Below are positions 1-4,692 of a stretch of 7,843 nt of DNA, in pieces; within the stretch, counting starts at the first letter, position 1; each line of letters opens with the position of its first letter. Position numbers and translations under genes: made by a program. The notes below the pieces were generated by a model. The model saw nothing but the letters and a program-made list of their open reading frames with translations, made no database searches and was not told the DNA's origin. The DNA lies in the NCBI GenBank assembly GCA_964533185.1, contig CAZHLD010000095.1, forward strand, positions 1 to 7,843, given 5' to 3'. The stretch comes from CAZHLD01 sp964533185 (GTDB taxonomy: Bacteria; Acidobacteriota; Terriglobia; Acidiferrales; UBA7541).

Positions 1-98
1 TAGTTGGCGATTTCGGGGTAGTCCACGCCGATGTCCTTGCGCCAGACGCGGAACAGGTCCACCCAGTCGTCAAAGGTCGAGATGCGAGTCGCGGGCAT
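1..98 (-). CDS. N-terminal fragment of an unidentified protein, cut by the left window edge
   Basis: An ATG at 98-96 is preceded by a strong Shine-Dalgarno AGGAGG (109-114) with a 10-base spacer, and the frame stays open to the window edge, giving 32 residues. The N-terminus reads MPATRISTFDDWVDLFR and continues with VWRKDIGVDYPEIAN. It is acidic, rich in Trp and Asp, and has no signal peptide or membrane segment, so it looks like a soluble enzyme. It is the last visible gene of the TetR-to-crotonase run, 96 bases after the PaaG-like gene. I cannot identify it firmly. The opening faintly recalls ferritin-like diiron proteins annotated as phenylacetic-acid-catabolism or BoxB-like oxygenases, which would fit an aromatic-CoA operon, but this is a guess from memory on 32 residues. 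The gene itself is well supported by its start signals. Confidence 0.62.
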   Translation of the reverse strand, partial: MPATRISTFDDWVDLFRVWRKDIGVDYPEIAN

Positions 99-194
99 GA
101 GGGCCGATCCTCCTAATAATCAATACGTGTTGCCAATTCCTAAGTGGAGATCCTTCCGCCCGACCGGGTCGGGACCCCAGGATGACAGCAAGGG
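99..194. repeat. Intergenic hairpin, possible dispersed repeat, plus leader of the left-edge gene
   Basis: The 96 bases between the PaaG-like gene and the left-edge gene contain a nested imperfect inverted repeat. The outer arms are ATCCT (150-154) and AGGAT (179-183); the inner arms are CCCGAC (159-164) and GTCGGG (168-173) around a 3-base loop. On the minus strand it begins GTCATCCTGGGG and ends GGAAGGATCTCC. This resembles a 'GTCATCCTG...GAAGGATCT' dispersed intergenic repeat that I recall from environmental genomes. No T-run follows the hairpin, so it is not a clear intrinsic terminator. It could partly attenuate transcription into the left-edge gene or simply be a passive repeat copy. 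Confidence 0.45.
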
Positions 195-1007
195 CTATAC
201 CCCTCGAAAGCGGGGAGGGCGCTTTTCGAAAAAGGCGTTCAGGCCCTCGAGAAAATCCTCCGATTCAAAACACTCGATTTGCTGATGAATTTCCGACTCC
301 AGCGCGCGTTCGAGCGCAGCGCGGTCGCCGCCGAAGAGCACGCGGCGCACAGCGCGAGCAGCCAGCGGCGGCGCGGCGGCGAGGCGTTCGGCCAGCGCGG
401 CGGCTTCAGCCGGCAGGTGGTCTTGCGGTACGACGTGGTTGACGATGCCCAGGCGCAACGCTTCGGCGGCCGAAATCATTTCGGCGGTGTAGAACAGCTC
501 GGCGGCGCGCGCCCGGCCGACCAGGCGGGGGAGCAGTACGGTGCCGCCAAAATCGGGGTACAGGCCGATGCGGGCGAAGTTCTCTCCGAAGGTGGCCTGG
601 TCGGAGGCGATGCAGAGGTCGCAGGCCAGGGCCAGGTTCATGCCGGCGCCGGCGGCAGGGCCGTTGACGGCGGCAAGGATGGGCTTGGGCAGATCGGCGA
701 TGGCCAGGACGATTTCCATGCCGGCGCGGAGCAGGCCCTCGAGCTCGTGGCCGGCGTTGCGCTGGCGGGCGTCGCGGAGCAAGGTGAGGTCGCCGCCGGA
801 GCAGAAGGCGCGGCCAGCGCCGGTGAGGACAATGCTGCGGACCGAGTCGTCCACAGCAGCGCGACGCAGGGCGGCGACGAGCGCGGTGCCGAGCTCGACG
901 TTGAGAGCGTTCAGGCGGTCGGGGCGGTACATGGTGATGGTCAGCACGCCCGCGGTGCGCGATTCGAGCACGACCGGGGTGGAAGCGGGTTGTGCGGCGT
1001 TAGACAA
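195..1007 (-). CDS. Crotonase-fold acyl-CoA isomerase, PaaG-like (enoyl-CoA hydratase/isomerase family)
   Basis: A 270-residue single-domain crotonase, the usual family length. The first oxyanion-hole motif is FCSGGDL (68-74) and the second is NGPAAGAG (115-122). Of the two hydratase glutamates, the first position (GGGCE in rat hydratase) is Asn124 here. An aspartate, Asp152 in GLYPDFGG, sits where PaaG and dienoyl-CoA isomerase carry their catalytic Asp. This favours double-bond isomerisation, as in PaaG (ring-epoxide to oxepin-CoA) or delta3,delta2-enoyl-CoA isomerisation, over hydration. The C-terminus FFEKRPPRFRGV is typical. The start is TTG at 1007-1005, with AAGGA (1013-1017) five bases upstream; the first internal Met is residue 26, inside the fold. 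The glycosylase gene's TAG lies one base upstream, so translation is probably coupled. The true substrate is unknown. Confidence 0.9.
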   Translation of the reverse strand: MSNAAQPASTPVVLESRTAGVLTITMYRPDRLNALNVELGTALVAALRRAAVDDSVRSIVLTGAGRAFCSGGDLTLLRDARQRNAGHELEGLLRAGMEIVLAIADLPKPILAAVNGPAAGAGMNLALACDLCIASDQATFGENFARIGLYPDFGGTVLLPRLVGRARAAELFYTAEMISAAEALRLGIVNHVVPQDHLPAEAAALAERLAAAPPLAARAVRRVLFGGDRAALERALESEIHQQIECFESEDFLEGLNAFFEKRPPRFRGV

Positions 1008-1017
1008 GCTAATCCTT
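1008..1017 (-). promoter_or_regulatory. Ribosome binding site overlapping the upstream stop; decides the TTG start of the PaaG-like gene
   Basis: On the minus strand the sequence reads AAGGATTAGCTTG. The AAGGA (1017-1013) lies in the last codons of the DNA glycosylase gene, the glycosylase stop TAG is at 1011-1009, and the TTG start follows after one base. The 5-base SD-to-start spacing supports TTG as the real initiator and implies termination-reinitiation coupling. Confidence 0.7.
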
Positions 1018-1521
1018 TAGCTTTTTCAGCACGGCCGCGAGCTGGCGAAAAAAGCGCAGCTTGGGGCCGCGGCCGGTGGCGTTCTGCCCGCTGGTGGAGG
1101 GCAGGACAAACACTTGCGCACCGTAGAGCGCTTCCTTCTGCAGGCCAAACTTGCAAGTGCGCTGCGCAAACTTCTCGTAAACGACCTTGCCATTGAAGGC
1201 GATGACGCGCGGCGTGAGCTGCTCGAGCTTCTGCGCCAGCAGGATGCGGCCTTCGGCATACTCCTGGCGCTGGATCTCCTCGATGCCGCGCGTGGGGCGC
1301 TTGACCAGGTCGGTGAGGCCGATGCCAAATTCGATGATGCGCTTGTCGTCGCGGTATTCGAGCGGCTCGGGGATGACGCCGGACTCATAGAGCAGGGGCC
1401 AAAAGAGGTTATTGCGACCGGCGTAGTAATGCCCGACGCGGGCGGAACGGTCGCCGGGATTGCAGCCGACGATGATCAACCTCATGCGGGGCCGCAGGAA
1501 ATCGGGAAGCGTCTTCATCAT
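1009..1521 (-). CDS. mug: Mug/TDG-type (family 2) mismatch-specific uracil-DNA glycosylase
   Basis: 170 residues, very close to E. coli Mug in length and motif order. The catalytic motif is GCNPG (19-23) with Asn21 in the water-activating position (GINPG in Mug). It is followed by NNLFWPLLYESG (37-48), like Mug NRFWKVIYQAG, then GLTDLVKRPT (68-77), like GVTKLVDRPT, and the DNA-intercalating segment VLPSTSGQNA (139-148). The last is nearer to human TDG (PSSSA) than to E. coli (NPSG). Family members excise U or T opposite G and 3,N4-ethenocytosine. Two consecutive ATGs (1521 and 1518) follow a GGAG only 1 and 4 bases away, so the second is the more plausible start. The upstream aldehyde dehydrogenase stop is six bases away and the downstream gene starts one base after this stop, which is unusual company for a repair enzyme. 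Confidence 0.88.
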   Translation of the reverse strand: MMKTLPDFLRPRMRLIIVGCNPGDRSARVGHYYAGRNNLFWPLLYESGVIPEPLEYRDDKRIIEFGIGLTDLVKRPTRGIEEIQRQEYAEGRILLAQKLEQLTPRVIAFNGKVVYEKFAQRTCKFGLQKEALYGAQVFVLPSTSGQNATGRGPKLRFFRQLAAVLKKLKD

Positions 1522-1527
1522 TCTCCG

Positions 1528-2997
1528 TTAACTGAGGTTTACCCAGACGCTTTTCACCTGGGTGTAGTGCTCGAGCGCGTGGCCGCTCAGTTCGCGGCCG
1601 TAGCCGCTCATTTTATAACCGCCAAAGGCCGCGCCGGGGTCGTAGTTATTGTAGGTGTTGATCCAGACCGTGCCGGCCTGAAGGCGGCGCGCAATGCGAT
1701 GGGCCTTGCCGATGTCGCGCGTCCAGACGGCGGCGGCGAGACCGTAGGGCGTGTCGTTGGCCTGGCGGACGGCGTCTTCGACATCTTCAAAAGCGATGGT
1801 GGCCAGCACCGGCCCAAAAATCTCCTCGCGGGCGATGGTCATATCGTTGCGCACATCGTCAAAGACGGTCGGCTGAACAAAGCAGCCTTTGCCCGAGCCG
1901 ACCGTGGCGCGGGCGCCGCCCGCCACGAGTTTCGCGCCTTCGGCTTTGCCCTTCTCGATGTAGCTAAGCACGATCTCGACTTGGCGTTCGCTGACCAGCG
2001 CGCCGAAGCGCGTCTTAGGGTCAAGCGGGTCGCCGGGCTGGAGTTTCCGGGTCCGCTCAACGAGCATTTCGACGAACTGGTCTTTGATCTTGCGCTCGAC
2101 CAGCAGGCGCGAGCCGGCGGCGCAGACCTCGCCCTTGCCGTAGAAGATACCGATGGTGGCGCCGCGCACGGCGGCATCAAGGTCGGCATCGGCGAGGACG
2201 ATGTTGGGCGATTTGCCGCCGAGCTCGAGGGTGACGCGCTTCAGGGTGTCGGCCGAGTCGCGGAGAATCTGCTGGCCGGTGGAAGTAGCGCCGGTGAAGG
2301 CGATCTTGGCGACGCCGGGATGGCGGACCAGCGCCTGACCGGCGCCTGCGCCGGAGCCGGTGATGACGTTCAAGGCGCCGTCGGGCAGGCCGGCCTCCTG
2401 GCAGATTTCGGCGAAGCGCAGGGCAGAGAGCGAGGTGTAGCTGGCCGGCTTGAGGACCACGGTATTGCCGGCAGCCAGCGCCGGAGCGACTTTCCAGGAG
2501 GCCAGCAGCAGGGGAAAATTCCAGGGCACGATCGCGGCGACCACGCCGAGCGGCTCTCGCAGGGTGTAATGGAAGAATGGCCCGCGAACGGGAGCGGTCT
2601 CGCCGTAGACTTTCGTGGCCCAGCCGGCGTAGTAGCGGAAGACCTCGGCGACCATGGGCATGTCCACCTGGCGGGATTCGAAGATGGGCTTGCCATTATC
2701 GAGCGTCTCCAGCGTGCCGAGCTCTTCGTTGTACTTGTCCACCAGGTCCCCGATTTTCCAGAGGATTTTGCCCCGGTCGGCGGCGCTCATCTCGGCCCAG
2801 GGGCCGGAGGAGAAGGCTTTGTGTGCGGCGGCAACGGCGGCATCGACGTCGCGCGCATCGGACTCGGCGAGCAGCGTCAGGGTTTCGCCGGTGGCTGGGT
2901 TGACCGTGGGAAAGGTCTTCCCGGAGAGCGAATCGACCCAGCGGCCGCCAATAAAAATCTTGCCGGGCTTGAGCTGCACTTGCGGAGTCGTAGCCAT
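1528..2997 (-). CDS. NAD(P)+-dependent aldehyde dehydrogenase
   Basis: 489 residues, full length for the classical ALDH superfamily; oxidises an aldehyde to a carboxylate in the cytoplasm. All hallmarks are present: PWNFPL (158-163) with Asn160, KPAS (183-186) for cofactor binding, FTGATSTG (234-241), LELGGKSPN (257-265) with general base Glu258, catalytic Cys292 in GEVCAAGSR, and EEIFGPV (391-397). The sequence resembles betaine-aldehyde and retinal-type ALDHs, but the substrate cannot be read from it. The absence of a fused hydratase domain rules out a full PaaZ. The ATG at 2997-2995 has GAGG (3003-3006) five bases upstream; this SD lies in the CAGTTTTC-type repeat that fills the gap to the preceding hydratase gene. 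Only six bases separate its stop from the glycosylase start. Confidence 0.95.
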   Translation of the reverse strand: MATTPQVQLKPGKIFIGGRWVDSLSGKTFPTVNPATGETLTLLAESDARDVDAAVAAAHKAFSSGPWAEMSAADRGKILWKIGDLVDKYNEELGTLETLDNGKPIFESRQVDMPMVAEVFRYYAGWATKVYGETAPVRGPFFHYTLREPLGVVAAIVPWNFPLLLASWKVAPALAAGNTVVLKPASYTSLSALRFAEICQEAGLPDGALNVITGSGAGAGQALVRHPGVAKIAFTGATSTGQQILRDSADTLKRVTLELGGKSPNIVLADADLDAAVRGATIGIFYGKGEVCAAGSRLLVERKIKDQFVEMLVERTRKLQPGDPLDPKTRFGALVSERQVEIVLSYIEKGKAEGAKLVAGGARATVGSGKGCFVQPTVFDDVRNDMTIAREEIFGPVLATIAFEDVEDAVRQANDTPYGLAAAVWTRDIGKAHRIARRLQAGTVWINTYNNYDPGAAFGGYKMSGYGRELSGHALEHYTQVKSVWVNLS

Positions 2998-3002
2998 TCA
3001 AA

Positions 3003-3083
3003 CCTCAGTTCTCAGTTTTCCGTTTTCAGTTTTCAGTTATCAGTGTCGCGCAGGGTTCTGACTGACGACTGAAAACTGACGAC
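3003..3083. repeat. CAGTTTTCAG-type intergenic repeat with a 19-base inverted repeat
   Basis: Almost the whole 89-base gap between the hydratase stop and the aldehyde dehydrogenase start is built from variants of CAGTTTTCAGTT and its complement. An inverted repeat pairs 3026-3044 (TCAGTTTTCAGTTATCAGT) with 3061-3079, 17 of 19 positions matching, around a 16-base loop (3045-3060). The left end supplies the GAGG Shine-Dalgarno of the downstream gene. There is no T-run that would make this an obvious terminator on the minus strand. As I recall, units like this are dispersed between genes in Acidobacteriota and other environmental genomes. Effects on mRNA processing or partial attenuation inside the operon are possible. 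Confidence 0.7.
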
Positions 3084-3086
3084 TAA

Positions 3087-3737
3087 CTACTTTCCTTTGA
3101 ATTCGGGCTGGCGCTTGTTGACGTAGGCGTTGATGCCTTCCTTGGCGTCTTCACTGGTGAAGAGCAGTTGCTGCAATTCGCGCTCGACCCCCAGCGCCTC
3201 CTGGAACGAAATCTCCGCGCCGGTGACGACGGCGCGCTTGATGCGGCCGACAGCGCGGGAGGCTTTGTTGGGCGGGCAGAACTGCCGCGCATAGGCCATC
3301 ACGTCGTCCCAGAAGCTTTCGCGGTCGTAGATGTAATGGATCAGGCCCCATTCGAGGGCTTCTTCAAAGCTGAAGGTGCGGCCGGTGGTCATCAGCTCCA
3401 TGGCGCGGGAGCGGCCAATGACGCGGAGCAGACGTTGCGTGCCNNNNNNNNNNNNNNNNNNNNNNNNNNNNNNNNNNNNNNNNNNNNNNNNNNNNNNNNN
3501 NNNNNNNNNNNNNNNNNNNNNNNNNNNNNNNNNNNNNNNNNNNTGGCCCGCGCCGCGAATGACGATGACGTGGACGGAGTCGTCCATCCGCGCAGTAAGG
3601 ATGGCGCGGTCGAGCTGCTGCATCATCTCGTAGGTATAGGTGTTGGCGGGCGGGTCGTCCAATTCGAAGATGGCGACGCCCTGCTCGACGCGGTAATGCA
3701 CCAGTTCCTTTTGATCCACAGCCGTCGTTGTTGCCAT
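3087..3737 (-). CDS. Enoyl-CoA hydratase/isomerase (crotonase), interrupted by an assembly gap
   Basis: Both ends of a crotonase are present, in the same frame across 100 N. The N-terminal 64 residues carry ANTYTYEMMQQLDRAIL and end VIVIRGAG, just before the expected oxyanion-hole motif. The C-terminal 118 residues begin GTQRLLRVIGRSRAMELM and include PPNKASRAVGRIKRAV and the end YVNKRQPEFKGK. The GTQRL motif is the standard hydratase type, unlike the PaaG-like paralogue in this operon. Both catalytic Glu positions and the oxyanion hole fall in the gap, so hydratase activity cannot be confirmed. By comparison with the paralogue about 89 residues belong between the flanks, so the real gap is probably about 265 bases. 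The ATG at 3737 has GGAGG (3745-3749) seven bases upstream. It lies 44 bases after the TetR gene, probably in the same transcript. Confidence 0.88.
   Translation of the reverse strand: MATTTAVDQKELVHYRVEQGVAIFELDDPPANTYTYEMMQQLDRAILTARMDDSVHVIVIRGAGXXXXXXXXXXXXXXXXXXXXXXXXXXXXXXXXXXGTQRLLRVIGRSRAMELMTTGRTFSFEEALEWGLIHYIYDRESFWDDVMAYARQFCPPNKASRAVGRIKRAVVTGAEISFQEALGVERELQQLLFTSEDAKEGINAYVNKRQPEFKGK
3444..3543. other. Assembly gap (100 N)
   Basis: Exactly 100 unknown bases, the usual placeholder for a scaffold join of unknown size. The flanks belong to the same crotonase gene in the correct order and orientation, which supports the join. The missing stretch should be longer than 100 bases, judging from the number of family residues that are absent. 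Confidence 0.97.
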
Positions 3738-3781
3738 TGCATATCCTCCGTGTGAAACAATCGAAACTCAAAACTCGCGAA

Positions 3782-4468
3782 CTACCCCGCGAGCCGCTCG
3801 GGCTGCGCGTTGTCCGGGTGCGATTCCCGCTTCCCCCGGTCTGCCCGGCGCGCGGGGCGGGGACCGTGGCCATTGGCCACGCCCTCGAGAAAAATCCCGG
3901 TCATGGTTTCGGCCAGGCGCTCGGCGCGGGGGTCCACCCGCGGGTTATGCCATTTGTAGATCCAGTTCATCATGCCGAAGAGGCTCAGGACCGCCACGCG
4001 GGGGTTCACCCGGCGGACCAGCCGGGCGCGGCGCAGGTCTTCGAAAATGCCCCGGGCGAGGTCGTAATAGCGGCGCTTGATTTCGGCCACCTCGCGGCGG
4101 TAGGGCCCAACCAGGGCTGCCTCTTCGTGGGAGAGGACCTTCATCTGAACGGGATGGCGCAAGAAGTAGTCAATGTGGTTGCTGACCAGCAGGCGGAGGC
4201 GCTCTTGAGGGTTGGTAACGGCGGCGAGGCGCTTTTCGAGGCGCGCAAGAATGCTCGTAAAGGCATTCAGTTGAATGAGATAGAGGAGTTTCTGCTTGCT
4301 TTCGAAGTAGTAGTAGAGACCAGCGAGGGAGACGCCGCTTGAGCGGCTGATGTCGCGGATTGAGGCGCCTTCAAAGCCCTTCTCGGCAAACACACGAGCG
4401 GCGTGGCGAAGAATTAGCTGGAGCTTACCGTCGAAGTGACGCTGTCCGTTGTGGGCAGGTTTGGGCAC
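3782..4468 (-). CDS. TetR-family transcriptional regulator, probable autorepressor of the CoA-metabolism operon
   Basis: 228 residues. The N-terminal TetR helix-turn-helix spans about 16-60 (ARVFAEKGFEGASIRDI, then SGVSLAGLYYYFESKQKLL). The C-terminal ligand domain contains SLFGMMNWIYKWHNPR (162-177), a pattern I associate with TetR repressors of acyl-CoA, aromatic-CoA and steroid catabolism (FadR/KstR2/PaaR-like). The last 30 residues are rich in Arg and Pro, probably disordered. The only start that keeps the DNA-binding domain is GTG at 4468-4466. No Shine-Dalgarno is visible, and the predicted leader is only about 20 bases. A promoter and a perfect inverted-repeat operator lie directly upstream, so the protein most likely represses its own gene and the hydratase, dehydrogenase, glycosylase and isomerase genes behind it. 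The inducer is likely an acyl-CoA or aryl-CoA (inference). Confidence 0.92.
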   Translation of the reverse strand: MPKPAHNGQRHFDGKLQLILRHAARVFAEKGFEGASIRDISRSSGVSLAGLYYYFESKQKLLYLIQLNAFTSILARLEKRLAAVTNPQERLRLLVSNHIDYFLRHPVQMKVLSHEEAALVGPYRREVAEIKRRYYDLARGIFEDLRRARLVRRVNPRVAVLSLFGMMNWIYKWHNPRVDPRAERLAETMTGIFLEGVANGHGPRPARRADRGKRESHPDNAQPERLAG

Positions 4469-4479
4469 GGCGGCTGAGT

Positions 4480-4493
4480 CGAACGTTCGTTCG
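4480..4493. promoter_or_regulatory. TetR-type operator, perfect inverted repeat
   Basis: CGAACG (4480-4485), a TT spacer, then CGTTCG (4488-4493): a perfect 6-base inverted repeat with a 2-base spacer, 12 bases before the TetR GTG start. It lies one base downstream of the predicted -10 box and so covers the expected transcription start. From memory it fits the consensus CNAACGNNCGTTNG reported for PaaR of Thermus thermophilus, whose ligand is phenylacetyl-CoA. I saw no second copy of AACGNNCGTT in the window. Confidence 0.75.
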
Positions 4494-4494
4494 G

Positions 4495-4523
4495 AAAATA
4501 ATCGAAAATGAGGTGTATGTCAA
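4495..4523 (-). promoter_or_regulatory. Sigma-70-type promoter of the TetR-led operon
   Basis: On the minus strand a perfect -35 box TTGACA (4523-4518) and a TATTTT -10 box (4500-4495, four of six consensus positions) are separated by exactly 17 bases. The predicted start of transcription, near 4488, falls inside the inverted-repeat operator. That gives the classic arrangement for steric repression by the TetR protein encoded just downstream. Confidence 0.72.
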
Positions 4524-4532
4524 GAGACAGGC

Positions 4533-4563
4533 GCGGGGCGGTTAATCCACTTCCCTGCCCCGC
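4533..4563. repeat. GC-rich hairpin upstream of the TetR promoter
   Basis: GCGGGGC (4533-4539) and GCCCCGC (4557-4563) form a perfect 7-base-pair stem with a 17-base loop, located ten bases upstream of the -35 box. No T-run follows on the minus strand, so it is not a typical intrinsic terminator. It could still slow read-through from the cyclodeaminase-family gene. Confidence 0.4.
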
Positions 4564-4604
4564 ACAGGGTAGAAAACGAGGATGGACGAGAGGCGACCGA
4601 GGAT

Positions 4605-4622
4605 GCTGGGCTGAAGCCCAGC
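4605..4622. repeat. GGGCTGAAGCCC palindromic intergenic element
   Basis: GCTGGGCTGAAGCCCAGC is a perfect inverted repeat (8-base arms, 2-base centre), followed by GCTACAC. The same core, 'GCTGGGCTTCAGCCCAGC', is in my recollection a common dispersed intergenic element in Acidobacteriota. It lies between the cyclodeaminase-family stop and the TetR promoter. It lacks a T-run, so a terminator role is uncertain. Confidence 0.6.
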
Positions 4623-4668
4623 GCTACACTTTCGGGTACGCCGTGGCGCGCCCCTAAGCAGGACAAGT

Positions 4669-4690
4669 GGACAGGCTGGAAAGGCTGTCC
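4669..4690. repeat. GGACAGGCTGG...CTGTCC imperfect hairpin
   Basis: GGACAG (4669-4674) pairs with CTGTCC (4685-4690). Two further pairs follow after a G:G mismatch. The hairpin sits only two bases beyond the cyclodeaminase-family stop codon. It resembles the 'ACAGGCTGGAAAGCCTGTCC' unit that I recall as a dispersed repeat in the same kind of genome; one arm here carries a substitution. It may protect the 3' end of the mRNA. Confidence 0.5.
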
Positions 4691-4692
4691 TA

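Noticed and set aside
279..1196. A 305-codon plus-strand frame over the crotonase gene.
   Set aside because: It is an antisense shadow of the PaaG-like gene and the end of the glycosylase gene; low-complexity Gly/Ala/Arg composition and no domain.
1114..3072. A 652-codon open frame on the plus strand.
   Set aside because: It lies antisense to the well-supported glycosylase and aldehyde dehydrogenase genes, has Gly/Ala/Asp-rich composition typical of high-GC antisense frames, and matches no family I know.
2998..3087. A short CRISPR-like array, because of repeated CAGTTTTC units.
   Set aside because: The units are 6-12 bases, irregularly spaced, partly inverted, and lack unique spacers of constant length; no cas genes are nearby.
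3087..3737. Treating the interrupted crotonase as a pseudogene.
   Set aside because: The interruption is an N placeholder; both flanks are intact and in the same frame.
3800..3845. A tRNA T-arm-like sequence on the plus strand (CCGGGTGCGATTCCCGC followed by a C-rich stretch), suggesting a tRNA 3' end or attachment site.
   Set aside because: The loop lacks the invariant TTC, no matching 5' acceptor arm or anticodon arm lies upstream, and the region is the in-frame 3' end of the TetR gene.
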